25,772 bases of DNA from Chromera velia. Lineage: Eukaryota; Sar; Chromeraceae. The stretch's first letter is position 1. Each line of letters begins with the position of its first letter. Below are positions 9,276 through 20,675 of the stretch, piece after piece. Under the pieces are notes generated by a model, which saw only the letters and a list, made by a program, of their open reading frames with translations, was not told where the DNA came from and did not search any database. The stretch is taken from the NCBI GenBank assembly GCA_018398765.1, contig JAHBMJ010001097.1, forward strand, positions 10,278 to 36,049, given 5' to 3'. The position numbers were made by a program, and so were the translations under genes.

Positions 9276-12200
9276 TGTCCGTCAAGTCAGCCTCCTGCGA
9301 CTAAGTCTGTGAATCAGTCACTGGCGCAGTCTTCCAGTCAGTCATTCAGTCGGTCCGCAAGGATACCAGTCAACCAACCAATCAGCCAGACAGGCAGGCA
9401 GGCCCGCAAGCAGGAAGACAGACGGTCAATCTGTGTGCCCACACACGTCCATCTATCTGAGTGCGTGTCTGTCTATCTGTTTGCAGATTGCCGGGCTCTC
9501 CCGAGTCCCCGCCTCCACAGGGATGACAGCAGAGTGTCCAATTTCCACCTGGGCGGCGGGACTGGACCCGTCTGGTCCCTTCGGGCCGATCGGAGGGGGG
9601 GGCGTGATCTCGTCTTCTGCAGCCGCAGCAGCCTCAGGGGGGGTGGACGCAGCGATGCCGTCCGGGGCCGTCCAGGCGTCAGCATCCCCAGCAGAGGCGG
9701 GGGGAGTGAGGGCTCCCTTTGGCGTCCATGGGGGGGGCGTGCATGGGGAGGGCGAGGCCCCTGGAGAGGTTCGCGTGCTTCGCATAGCTCTACTGAAGGA
9801 GCGACCGGAAACGGGTGCAATGTTTGCAAGGGTGATCGACGCGGCAGTTGCACAGATTGCGTCTGCTGTCCCAGCGATGCACCCTTTGGACTTGCTGATG
9901 CTCCCTCCTGCTATTCTGCTCCGAATTTTCAAACACCCCCATTTCCTTGATAGGGCACCTTGGGCGGTGGACCGCGTGCACTCTCGATCCTGCAGTGTGT
10001 GTGTGGGTACAGGAAGAGAGTTGGGGGGACACGGGGCTGCGTTGATGGAGTCCTTCAATGCACGTGTCCCGACTGCAGTTGCTGTGTCCCCTCTAGGCGT
10101 TGTATTGAAGAGACTGGTGGGACAGTACTCTTTGCAGGCTACTTTCAGATCTCTGTTCGAGACAGTAGCCACTTTCGTGAGGGTGAGGGGGGACGAATTC
10201 TCAGACTCAGAAGTGTGTGACATCTGCTCTGTGCTGAGTGTCCCCCTTTCGGCGACGACCTCGGCGTGTGGGGGGGAAGAGGGGAAGTTTCAGAGAGAAA
10301 ATGATGGAGGGTTCAACTGTGAGAAGGGGGAGGGGGAAACGGACTCTGCGGAGCAGAAAGAAGAAGAAGAGGGAGAAGAGGAAATAGACCGAACAGGATC
10401 CGCCCAACGTGACGAATTCCATGCAGACGTTGAATCTCTGTTTCGGTCCTCTCTCACACCGATACTGCAGGGCTTGTCCCCCCTTCCCCTTTTGTCCTTG
10501 ATGAGGACTGCAACTGGAAGGAAAAGCAAAACATTGCAGTCACAAATAGCAACTATGATCACTGCCCAACCGCAAGCGCGACTGCCTGCGTGGGTTGACA
10601 CACTTGACTCCCGAAAAAGAAAAGGACGGCCCTCAAAAGAGCTCGCAGAGAAACAAAAACTGCACAATGGAGAGCAGGAGAGAAATGAGAGGGCCGTCAC
10701 GCTCTCAAGACAGCTAGTGGGTCTCGATGCAGATACTTTTCTTTCTTTTCTCACCACAGCGGGTGCAAGAAGAGACGAAGTATCCTTCTCAACAATCATC
10801 TGCGCTCTCCTACCGCCCTTGCCTTCTGATCTTGCCCTGTCCGTTTTCGCTCTCCGATCTCAACTGTCTAACCTCCGAGGTGAGCCCGGAATGTGCCCCA
10901 CCGGCCCGTCTGACGGGAGTGACACCGTCCGACACTCCAATGGTCTCTCTCCTCGGTTGAGACACCAAAAGGAGACGCCAATTGAGGCTCTGGTACAGGG
11001 ACACTGCCCCCTTCCCTGCTTCACTTCGAAGGGGGTGGGCTCAAGTGTCCCCGGCTCCTTTGGACAGGACCGTCGAGTCTCCTTCCTCCCCCTGAACCGA
11101 CCGATGCAGCAGTCACTGAGCTTTCAGGCTCCAGACACGCACCTTGAAGACACTCGACAACTCTCCAACAGAATTGGCCCACAGCCCCCAGAGTTCAATG
11201 AAGAGACGGACGGTATGAGAGATGGGGAAGGAGAACGAGTGCCGGTTGAGAAAGATGGACGCCGCTTTCGTTCGGTCCGCCCGATTCCCTTCAATCCTGC
11301 AGCCACAGCCCCACCCGCAGGAAGCCCTTGGGTGCAATCGTCCGGCCTCCCTAAAACAAACCCAGGTGCCCCCGCACCCCCACCAGTTTCCGGCCCATTC
11401 CCACCTCCAGACTCTGAGTCAGTCTCTTTCGGTCTGTGCGTGCCCCCCTTGTCCTTCTTTGACTTTGAGAGTCCCCATCCGGATCCCGACTCCAAGGACT
11501 CCACTTACAGCTCCTCAGCCTCACCAACCTCCTCACGCCCTGTCTCTGCGTCTTCCAAGGGGCCAGAGTCCGAGTCTGAAAATGGGTACGAGACAGCAGA
11601 GCCCATGTCAGTCAAAGGAGGTGAAGAGGGAGGGTCAGATGGAGAGCCGGTGGCAGAAAACGTTGTTGCCTCAAAAAAGGTTCAAAAAAGACCCGTTTCA
11701 CGATCGTCACATACACGGGGAAGGGGACTCAGCAAGGGTCCTCCCACGCGCCCGTCTTCTCGGAGTCGAAGTCGCTCTCAGATGGGAAGAAAGATCAGAG
11801 TGGGGCTGGGGGGACAACAGAGTCGGAATCCGTCGCTTGCCACAAAGCCGCTTTCCGACCCTAGGGTAGTGAACGCAGAAGCAGACACAGAGACGGATCA
11901 GCAAACGACACAAAGGACAGAAAAGTCCTGCGTCTCTTCGTTAGAGCCCCTTCCTGCTCCCTTCCACGTCTGTGTCCCACGGGTGCGTGTGACTGTCCGA
12001 AGAGAAGGAAAAAACGCGAACGTTTCCTGTGGGGGCGGGGAGCTCCCGCCTGGGGACGACGCGGGAGGCTTGGTAGTAGATGCAACAGCTGCATCCTTTG
12101 ACGAGTTGCCCGCCTTCGTCACCCCACGGTGTGAACAGACGCAAACAGAAGAGGTGGGGAGTGCAGAAAAAGAAAAGGGGGGGGCGGATCAGAGCCCAGA

Positions 12201-15200
12201 GCACAGGAGAGAGAGAGGAGAGCGTACTGGAAGTCCAACAGAGGAAGATCCACCCACCACGGCTCCCAATGAGAGTCGAGCTGCGACACACTCAGCCGCA
12301 GTCTCCGTGAGTGGGGGGATGGGGGAGGGATCGACAACCTCCCTCTCTGCTGCCTCTGCAAAACAGAAAGAAGGTGCACTGTCAACGGATGTTTGCAGTC
12401 TCTCTATTGTGCCCTTCAAACCTTTTCATGCGCTGTTCAAGCAGAACTTGCAGCATGAGGGGGACAAATCTCTACTATCCCCCGGAAGCGGAGACGGGGA
12501 AACTGGAATTCTAGGAGTGTCCAGAAACCAGACAGTTGAGGGGGGGGGAGAAGGAGAAGATGTGACTGCTTTCTCGACGTTCTCGTCAGTGGAACAGTCA
12601 GAAGGGGCAACTCCCGGGCGGGAGGGAATGGGGGTGGAAAGAGAAGAAAATGTGTTTGTGTGCACACCTGGAGGGACAATTTTTGACGGGTTTCCTAGGT
12701 CAGGTGCGGTGGCAAGAAGGGACTCAGATGCCTCCTCTACTGCCACCGTCGTTCAGACACGGGAAGATCACTTGGAAGGGCAGGAGGAGGATCGTTTTTT
12801 TAAATCAAGGGCGGAAGGGGGTTTTTCTTCTGTCTCGATAGAGGGGGATGATGGTGAGGCAGAAGGGACGGATCATGATTGTGCGTTGACAGAAAGACGA
12901 AGAGGGTGGGGGGACGGAGATGAAAGGGGGGAAAAGGAAAGTCTACTGAGAGAAGAAAGAGAAGAACAGGGAGAGGGACAGATTTCGACAGCACGGTTTT
13001 CCACGAGGTCATCTCCCTCGGCATTTGAGCTCCACGTGCAAAATTGCAACACCGCAATGGCACAGTGGATCAACAGGAGCCGAGGAGATCTCTATTCAGA
13101 GAAAGATCATGGAGGGGGGACAGCAGGGGCCCAGTCAGGGTCCACGACTTCAAGACACACTGGGGGCCCCGGCACAGAAGGCGGGCCCAAGCCGTTGAAG
13201 GCCCCAGATGGGGTTGAAAGTCCACCCAAAGCCCAAAATTTTGTCCCCCCGTTTCTTCAACTCCTCTACAGTCAGCCATTCCAAAACGCTTTCCGGGACC
13301 TTCGGGCGTCTCACGGGGACAGGGGGGGCACTTTGGGATCATATCGTCAGGGGGCGGGGTCGGACCCGTTGCGTGTTTTCGTGAAGAGATCTAAGCAGCA
13401 GCACCAGCGGCATAGAGACAGAGAGAGGGGCGCGCTGTTCCTTCTCAGTGCGTCTATCCAGGCAGCACATGCTTCAGGTGCTCAGATGGGGACTTGCCGT
13501 CCCATCGCACCCGGTGGCAGGGGAGGAATTCACGGAAGGCCGGGGACGAATCAGGGCGCACGACTGGGAGGCAACATGAGGGGTCTGCCGTTCACAGGGG
13601 CAGGAAAGCAAAAACACCATGCAAAGCAACGGAGACAATCCTCGAATTATAACAACGCCTACCCTGAGCCCCCTCTGACCCCCCGAGGGCCCCGTCCGCC
13701 CCTTGCCACAGGATCTGTGCAATTGGAAGTCAGAGGAGACGGGGATCTGTTCTCGTCTGTCAATGGAGGGGGGTCATCCACAGCACGCTCCACAGGATCT
13801 CAGGGTATGGGGGGCAACGGTGCTCAAACCTCCCGGACAGCAGGCACAGGAAAAGGATACGGAGATGGAGGACTTCCACCCTCCATTCGCAAGGGGGAGG
13901 ATAAGCAGTCAGTCCGATTGATGCCGACTGCAACAGCAGTGCCAATAAACGGACGCCAGCAAGGGGTCAGTGGAAAGGAAGGAAAAAAGTCTCAACGGAT
14001 GGGGGGGCACGATAACGGTGAGGGAAGGAACGGAGAGAGAGAGGTTGTAGACCTTTCTGACCTTTTGGGCCGTACCCAAATGTTTAGTTTTGCGGATTTG
14101 GTTGACACGCGGTCTTTCCTCACAGATGCCTTCGCTTCGTCCCACGGAGTGACACAGACTCAAAGTGACCCGAACCAGGGCGCTGTTCTACAGAGCTCTG
14201 CAGGAGTCTCTCTCAGGCGTCAGCCTGAATCCAGAAGGCAGCATGGGGGAAGGGGAACGAAGTTGGTCCGACGCGAAAATGAAAATGGGGGGGCAGAAAA
14301 TTCCAAGTCTCAAAGGAGAGAACGGAAAGAGGGGAGGGAGAGGGACGGGGAAGAAAGAGAAGCAGAAAGAGGGGAGAGAAGGAGACTAACGATGGAGACA
14401 CCACCTCCAGACAGGAGACGGGAGATGATGGCACAAACATTCTCCGGGCCCTTTCGAAATGCATCCAGACCTGGAGGTGCGGCAACTGATCGCCCCCCCA
14501 CAGTTCAAGACGAGAAGGACAAAGGATCATCGCTCTTCCCCCATATCGGGAGAGCTCGGGAGAACGGAAGAGCGTCCGCCTTTGGGCATGACGGTTGCCG
14601 TTCTCTTTATCGTAAGGCTTTCCAAAGGACCTTTTTTGTGCCTCATAAGATGGGAAGGAGGGGTGAAGATTTGATAGCCGAAGAAGAAGAAGAAGGAGGA
14701 GGAGGAGAAAGGGATGAAGAGACAGATCCCCAGGTCCTTGAAAGAAATTCACTAGCAAGTGGGTCCTTTCGCAGTCTTCGGTCTGGTTCAAAGGATCATC
14801 TCTCTCGTCGATCGCTGAGGCGATCAGGTAGCAGAGTTGGGACTTCGTCGGCCGGGGTGAATGGGGAAAGGGAAAGAGGCAGCAGGGGTGAGACAGAGGC
14901 AGAGGCTTCTTTTGATCTCTTGCAGGGAAGGCAGCCGGCGTCTCCTGATTCTGTGAATGAGGGGGACCCAAACATTTCTGCGAGCGTCAGAGAAACGGAA
15001 AGGGGGGGAGAGAAAAGGGGTGCTACTCTTCCTCCCATTGTGTCTGATGCGGGGTCAGAGTCCGGGCCTACTGATCACACAGAAGGACGCACAAATGCCG
15101 TTCGTGGTCAGAAAGAACGCAGCAACCCTGCTGCTGGATTCACGAGCGGCTGTGCATCCCGTTTGTGTGCCCTTGGAATGGGAGATCTTGCACGCAATGC

Positions 15201-16641
15201 AAAGGAGGGGGTGGGGGGGGCAAGCGGAGGAGAGCCTCATGTTAGAGCAGGGCTCCGATGTCATTGGGTGAGGGGGGGGCGGATTTTGGCGTTGGGCCGT
15301 CGTTCTGGTTTGAACAAGGATTTGATCAAAGAGAGCCCCTCTGTGGAGGTCTCAGAGGACCCCCACGAGTCTTTGCATCAATCTGTTTCGAGAGCAGAGA
15401 GTCTAAAGTCAATACAAGGCGAAGCGAGGATCGGTGAGGATACCAAGGGGGATACAGATGGAGAGGATGAGGAAGCGAATCGCATTCTCTCTACGTCTGT
15501 CTCCATGCAACACCTTGTGAACGAAGAAGAAGAAGGCAACGAACGTCTCTCTGCCCCGATTCCCCATTCTCTGATTTCATCCCGTCACAACTCTGAGACC
15601 TCTCTCTTGACTAAGTCTTCCTCTTCATCTCACTCCCGCCCCCCTGTGCCTGTCACAGTGCCGCCCCTTCATCTGTCCAAAATGAAGATTTCCCCCTCTC
15701 TCTCTGATCTTTCTCCAAACAAAGAACCTCAGCCAAACAACGACCCATCTGTTACACATATGCTTACAAACGACCATCAGGACGCATTCGGGGTGTCCTC
15801 CTCCTTCCCCTTGACCCTCGAGTCCGATGCTCATCAACAAAGCCGAGAAAGCCTGCAGAATGAAAAGCCGGAAGAAATTGAAGAAGAACCGTCACACCTC
15901 CATAATGTCAACTTTTCTCTCAGCCACAGAGCCTCAACCGCTCCTCAAGGGTCTCCTCCCTCTTCCTCTCGACAGACAAATTTAGCCAGTGTCCCCAAAC
16001 CCATCTTTGCAAAGGCTCTTGCAGCCCCCCTGCTTGCATTCACGATGGCATCTCCAGGGAGAGACGTGGTCCACCAACCCCTCTCCTCGCGGCGACAGGG
16101 CCAGAGACTGCTCAGCCATCGGCCCAGCACCAACGGAGGTGACCCGAGCGCCGCATCGTCCTCCTCCCCTTCCTCCCATCTCCTCGCAGCCCCACTCTCC
16201 TCATTTCAACGAACCGTCCCGGCATCCATGTTTTCTCCGAAACGAAACAATACAAAGGGTCTTTCCGGGCCCCCCGACGAAGTTTTCTCCCCCCCCCCAC
16301 AGGGAATCGGAATCTCAGGAGGCCAGGAGGGCACAGAGACCTGCCGACAGTCTCCTGTAGGGGGGGTGGCCGTTTCGTTGTTTGTGCTTTCAAGCGAGAG
16401 GGTGCAAGCGAGCGGGATGACCAGTGCGGACTTACGAGCCCTCACAGGCAGCTTAGCGAAAGCTCTAGCAGAATTCACCCAGCTCGTAGGGCCCTCTCTT
16501 CAACTGCTGTTGAGGAAAGTTCGAGCAGTGAGGGTGGAGGATGCTGTGGCAATTGCCAGGTGTGCATCGATTCTGAAGGCAGAGGTCGTGCTGGAACGCT
16601 GCAGAGAGGTACGCACGTGCAAGGGTGTTTGTGATAGTGAA

Positions 16642-16680
<39 letters not shown>

Positions 16681-18460
16681 CGTTTTGCGTGGGAGGGAGA
16701 GAGAGACAGAGAGAAAGGCTCTATTGCCCTTTTCGACATGTGTGTGCATACATATGCATTTACCCCCTCTTTACTGATTTCTGCGTGCATGTTTGCACCT
16801 GCCTGTCACCCTGTTTCTGCAACCCTCCCTGCATGTCCTGGTGTGTGCATCTGTCAATTTCTCTGCATGTCTGATCGCATCGGTGTTAAAAGTGTCTCAG
16901 TGGCTTCACTGCTGTGACCGCGCAACGAAAACTCCTGTTCCCCCTCTTTTCTCTTCTTCTCTCTCTGACTTCTTTCAGACGATCGCTGCGAACTTCGGAA
17001 GTTTCTCGTCGGAAGACCTCCAGAGCCTCCCGCCTGACTTCATCGCGTCCGTCCTCGATCACCCGCGTATGGGGGTCAGTGAAAAAATTGAAAAATTCAT
17101 TCGATCTTTGAAATCATCTTTTCAATTCGAGTTTGGCAAATGATTCTGTGCGTGCGTCATTCAAAAGAGGACAGACATTTTTTTCAAACTCTTGCAGAGG
17201 CAAGGATGAGAAAGAGTGCAGGGGGGTCTTTGTGTTCGGATTCTTCTTCTTCTTCTTCTTCTTCTTCTTTGTTTGTGCGCTTTTGCTCTTTGTCGTGGTG
17301 ACCTTTGCTGAGCGAGAAAATTTCTTGGAGTCACCATTGCATTCCTCTTGTCTTTCTTGTGACCGCTTCTAAAGGACAATTCCTCCTCTCTGTCTTCTCT
17401 GCAGGGTTTGGGGAACGACAGTGGGAACTTTGCAGTTTCTTATCTCCTTGCTCTCCAAGGAGTGATTGTCAGGGGACTTGTGGAGACTGTAGAGGAGGAG
17501 GAGGCAAAGAGGAAAGAGGCAAAAGAGGCCCCTTATGCCCCTCATGCGCAGTCTTCCTCAGGGTCACAGGGGAAGCAGGCCGCAGAGTCCATGGGAGGAG
17601 AAAAGAGCATGCACACGACCCTGAACCAATTCCAGGGGGGGAGACCCCAGACTCCTATGCAGACACAGCAGCAGGCGTACGCTGTCAGGGGTGACGGTAA
17701 AGGAGATGGAGATGGTGCCAGGGGGAGGGATCGGGTTGAAGGTCCTCTTTCAGTCTCCCCTCCGGATCCCCAGTCAAAGGAAAAAGACCAAGGCGACAAA
17801 GGGATGTCATCGTTTTACGGTCATCCCTCAGCCTCCTCGCAGAACGACCGCGTGGTCTTTGGACGGTCTTTGCATGGTATCTCTTTTGGTGCATCGACTG
17901 CTGACCAGTCGAACCTTCTGAATCCCCTTTCCTCACGACAGAGACAGATGCCATCTGGGTCGTCGTTCCAGGCCCAAACCCACAATTCGTTTGGGTTTGG
18001 GTCTGTTCATGCAGCAGTCGGGGGGGAGAGGGAGAGAGACAGAGGGTCTGCTGTGCCAGAGGGGCAGAATTTAATGAACCCCCCACGGGGAATGGGGGGG
18101 GAGGAAAAGAGAGAGAAGGAAAATCGTCAACTGGGTCTGCCCGTCCGAGTTGCTCAGATGATGCAGAGGTCGACATTCGATGCCATTGCAAGACGGATTC
18201 CCGCGTCCGCTCTGCCGTCTGACGAAGCTCGCTTGCAACAACTGCAGCGGCTTGCGCTTGATCATGGCAACGTAACTTTATTTCTCCGATGTCTGAAGAG
18301 ACTGAGAGAAATCTCAGCAGGACAGGAGACGGCAGATTCGATGCAGCACATCGGCATTGGACAGGTTGGACCAGGGAGGAGGGGGGGGTTGCAGCCGCAG
18401 GGGGGGCACTCTTCGGACTTTGGGCGCCTGCCGATTGAGTGCTTGCCTGATGTCTCCTGA
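8053..18460 (+). CDS. Giant protein (about 3,117 aa) with BTB/BACK-like segments at both ends
   Basis: Four exons join in phase 0: 8053-9132, 9487-16608, 16979-17074 and 17405-18460 (TGA). Exon 2 alone is open for 2,374 codons. The first ATG, 8053, follows an in-frame TAA at 8038, but an upstream exon is possible. Residues 88-140 resemble a BTB fold (SEFRFFTD, IIFHARRYFCSSSA, ELFKGILSRAF), followed by DFVFALEAALAFMH (228-241) and helices ending VLSHCALFNVAVQTLCQ at 360. After an Ala/Gly linker, residues 473-610 look like a BACK domain (FARVIDAAVAQIASAVPAMH, LLMLPPAILLRIFKHPHFLD). A second BACK-like unit spans about 2671-2800 (VEDAVAIARCASILKAEVVL, NFGSFSSEDLQSLP). Between lie roughly 2,000 residues rich in Glu, Arg, Gly, Ser and Pro, probably disordered. 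The C-terminus (about 3010-3090) has an amphipathic helical stretch. BTB/BACK proteins commonly serve as Cullin-3 adaptors or scaffolds; that role is inference. The gene is well supported, the domain call moderately. Confidence 0.8.
9218..9425 (+). repeat. CTGT array and inverted CTGCCTGCC/GGCAGGCAG tracts in intron 1 of the giant gene
   Basis: The 354-bp intron 9133-9486 contains CTGCCTGCC repeats at about 9225-9237, a (CTGT)n array at 9245-9275, CAGT-rich sequence after 9300 and a complementary GGCAGGCAGG tract at about 9391-9401. An 11-bp perfect complement (GCCTGCCTGCC with GGCAGGCAGGC) could fold the intron into a hairpin. Confidence 0.7.
16643..16679 (+). repeat. GT microsatellite in intron 2 of the giant gene
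   Basis: An uninterrupted (GT)n array begins about 34 nt after the 5' splice site (GTACGC at 16609) of the 370-bp intron 16609-16978. The frame of exon 2 stays open across it (encoding Val-Cys repeats) until 16917. That extension is judged intronic because the exon at 16979 continues a BACK-like pattern. Confidence 0.9.
17241..17270 (+). repeat. TTC microsatellite in intron 3 of the giant gene
   Basis: A (TTC)n array lies in the middle of the 330-bp intron 17075-17404, oriented so that the pre-mRNA carries pyrimidines. Confidence 0.9.
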
Positions 18461-18947
18461 AGGAGATACACAAGAGTTTTTTCAATCACTCACTGATGAT
18501 GGAACCACTGGTTGTCGACTGGCATCCATTCATCAGAACTTCGCCGAGTGTCGCATGTACGTTGTAGCTGGAAGGACCTTCGCGTTATTTGACCGGAATT
18601 TTAATAAACGCAATTAATTGCGCAATCGCATTGCGCAAGCGCAAGTTGAAACCTGTCCATGCATCACATCGCAAGTTCCTTGACAAGAATGTTGCTAACT
18701 TTGAACTCTTTTTGTGATTGAATGCCCTTCATTGGGCCTTCAAGAATCAAGATTAACTGAGATTATCTCTAGGATCATCTGAAATCGATGCTAGGATCGA
18801 TGTATATACACGTTCATTCACAATACTATATAATACTAGATATAATATACTAAATTGTACACAAACTTATGATTTATTATAGTCTGGAATATAGTACTAA
18901 CAGTGAAACAAGCCTAATGTTCGGGTTTATTATTTTAATAAACAAGT

Positions 18948-19588
18948 ATGCAATGGAGTATACTATACGTTTTAAGAGGTATCATGTATGGGGGTTCTGC
19001 AACAGTCGGAGACGGCTTTGCAAACTTCTTGTTCCCCCAGTCTTTTGACGCAGTTGAGGCACTCGGAGTCGCCAAATGTCCACTCACTCCAGAAGAAGCA
19101 GCAGATACGCTAAAAGGACAACTACAGAGCAAGCAGAGGAAGCAAAACACCTACAACAACCTCGGAGCTTCAATTAACTGAGGAGACGCCTGCGAGCTGG
19201 GCTCTCTATCCCACACAGATCTAGAACCATGGCAAACACGGCCGTGCCCGTGACTCCGCACGCCTGGGGGTAGGTGCCAGCCTTCCAGGTTTCTTCTTTC
19301 CTTCAATGTCGACCAGACAAGCCGCACTTACGGCCACAGCCAGTTTTTGAGAAGGCAGTGCTGTGTGGAAGAAGAAAATCGGAGGAGACTGTGAAAATCT
19401 GGGGGCATGACTCGATGAAGGTTTTCCACTTGGGTCAGGACGGCAAGTCACACGTATGTACACGCCATGGAGCACTTCAGGACGGCTGTGATGACGTGAG
19501 TTTCCCAGTATACGAACACCGGTCGGGGAAAAGCAAAGAGAATAAAGAAAAAGAGAAAAAGAGAGACTCTGAGATGGCCCAAGGATAG
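18948..19588 (+). pseudogene. Two short consecutive open frames, unrecognised
   Basis: Frames of 77 codons (18948-19181, ending ...KQNTYNNLGASIN) and 104 codons (19274-19588, containing KIWGHDSMKVFHLGQDGKSH) lie in tandem between AT-rich flanks. Both have ordinary amino-acid composition, unlike the low-complexity frames elsewhere, and the GC content rises over them. No family is recognised. They could be exons of a small gene or fragments of a mobile element; the lack of clear splice joins favours a relic. Confidence 0.25.
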
Positions 19589-19987
19589 AAGAAGGCGGGT
19601 AGCTTGGCTTCCTCCGGCCATTTTTTAATCCTACAGACTAGCGTTTAAAGCCGACCTTTTTTCATAGTTCAGGACAGGCCCTTTTTGAGCCGCTGGGAGT
19701 CATTTGTCATGTTTTTGCGTATGTTTTCTCCTTTGGGAGAGGGCTGCCAAGCTTATCTCTTGCCGAACGTTGGAAGCCTTGAAGGCTAGGCCACTAGTCT
19801 AGGCAGACAACGATGGCGTATGATGATGATGTATAGGTACTATGGGGCCAGTATTAAACTAGGTGTTAAATTAGCTTTCATGCATAGAGATTTATGAAAA
19901 TGACCTAGAAAATGACATACTCTGATCGAGATTGTGTGTGCCCTCAGGCTAGTGTTTGTCACTTTTGCTTCTTAAATTTATGTTGAA

Positions 19988-20344
19988 TTGTGCATATTAG
20001 TGTATATGTGTTACTCTCACTATTACATGTCAGATCGTGGCATCGATTATGATAGGGAGAGAGCGGACATGTATAGAGTATTAGGAGCAGACTGGAATGA
20101 GGGAAGAGAAAAGAGGGCAAGAGAAGTTTGCGGTGAGAAAAGAGAAGGGCAAAGAGGAAGACTGCATACTGAGGCTCTGTTCAAATTTTTGATGAACGAA
20201 GGGTATAGTGCGGTGGATGAGTTTCTGGGGAGGGCGGCATTCAAAAGAAGAGTGTTTAAGGAAAGCCCAGGAAGGTACACACCTGGAAGCTCGTTAGATG
20301 AAACAGTGCTGGCAGAGAGACATAGAGTGATCATAAAAAGCTAA
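19988..20344 (+). pseudogene. Possible C-terminal remnant of a LINE-type retrotransposon polyprotein
   Basis: The frame encodes DYDRERADMYRVLGADW, then a basic linker, then RLHTEALFKFLMNEGYSAVDEFLGRAAFKRRVF, and ends at TAA 20342-20344. A Tyr-x-x-x-Arg helix followed by a 'leucine-rich FL..L' helix and a short basic end is the usual layout after the zinc knuckle in non-LTR retrotransposon polyproteins. The knuckle itself and the reverse transcriptase are not present in the window. No host-gene alternative is recognised. The assignment rests on pattern alone. Confidence 0.3.
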
Positions 20345-20591
20345 ACAAAAAGAAAGGGAGGAATGGAAAGAAGAAAAGAGAAATAAAAGACTACCCTGGA
20401 AGCGATAGAAGCAGGAAGACAACTGAGGGAGGGAGAAGGAGAAATCGCTGAGAGAAGAATGGAAAGAGGGCGTGTAGAAAGTCAAAGTGTCCTTTCATCC
20501 TGTGTTATTGGATTGATCTGTGGAGCAGTCCCTTCTGAGCAGCCCATAGACTACAGCATGCAAAGCGCAGACAGATTGTTGTTTGTTAGCG

Positions 20592-20675
20592 GCCTGGGAA
20601 ACCAGGTGGGCCACGGGGTGTGGTCTAAGCCTCAGCGATGAGGTACACCCCCCTGCCGTTTGCGGGGGCGACCTC
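20592..20675 (+). ncRNA. Cluster of four consecutive predicted RNA hairpins
   Basis: Four stems follow one another with only 1-4 nt between them. Hairpin I, 20592-20607: CCTGG-GAAA-CCAGG, a GNRA tetraloop. Hairpin II, 20609-20625: GGCCAC-GGGGT-GTGGTC, six pairs including one G-U. Hairpin III, 20629-20644: CCTCA-GCGA-TGAGG, again a GNRA loop. Hairpin IV, 20648-20668: CCCCC paired with GGGGG, extended by a GC-GC step. GAGGT (20640-20644) can alternatively pair with ACCTC (20671-20675), which would open hairpin III and enclose hairpin IV. The region lies 250 bp downstream of the LINE-like remnant. It does not match tRNA, SRP, hammerhead or HDV-type ribozyme patterns that I can check by eye. Confidence 0.4.

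Noticed and set aside
9453..14971. Long minus-strand frames of up to 256 aa opposite the giant gene
   Set aside because: They arise from the purine-rich codon use of the large plus-strand exon, have Ser/Pro/Leu-biased composition and no family resemblance.
16609..16917. Continuation of exon 2 through the GT array as coding sequence (about 100 Val-Cys-rich residues)
   Set aside because: A GT donor at 16609, a pyrimidine-rich acceptor at 16978 and the BACK-like continuation in the next exon, all phase 0, make an intron far more likely.
20592..20675. tRNA, hammerhead or HDV-like ribozyme
   Set aside because: There is no cloverleaf closing stem or T-loop motif, no CUGAUGA core, and the order of stems does not make the HDV double pseudoknot.
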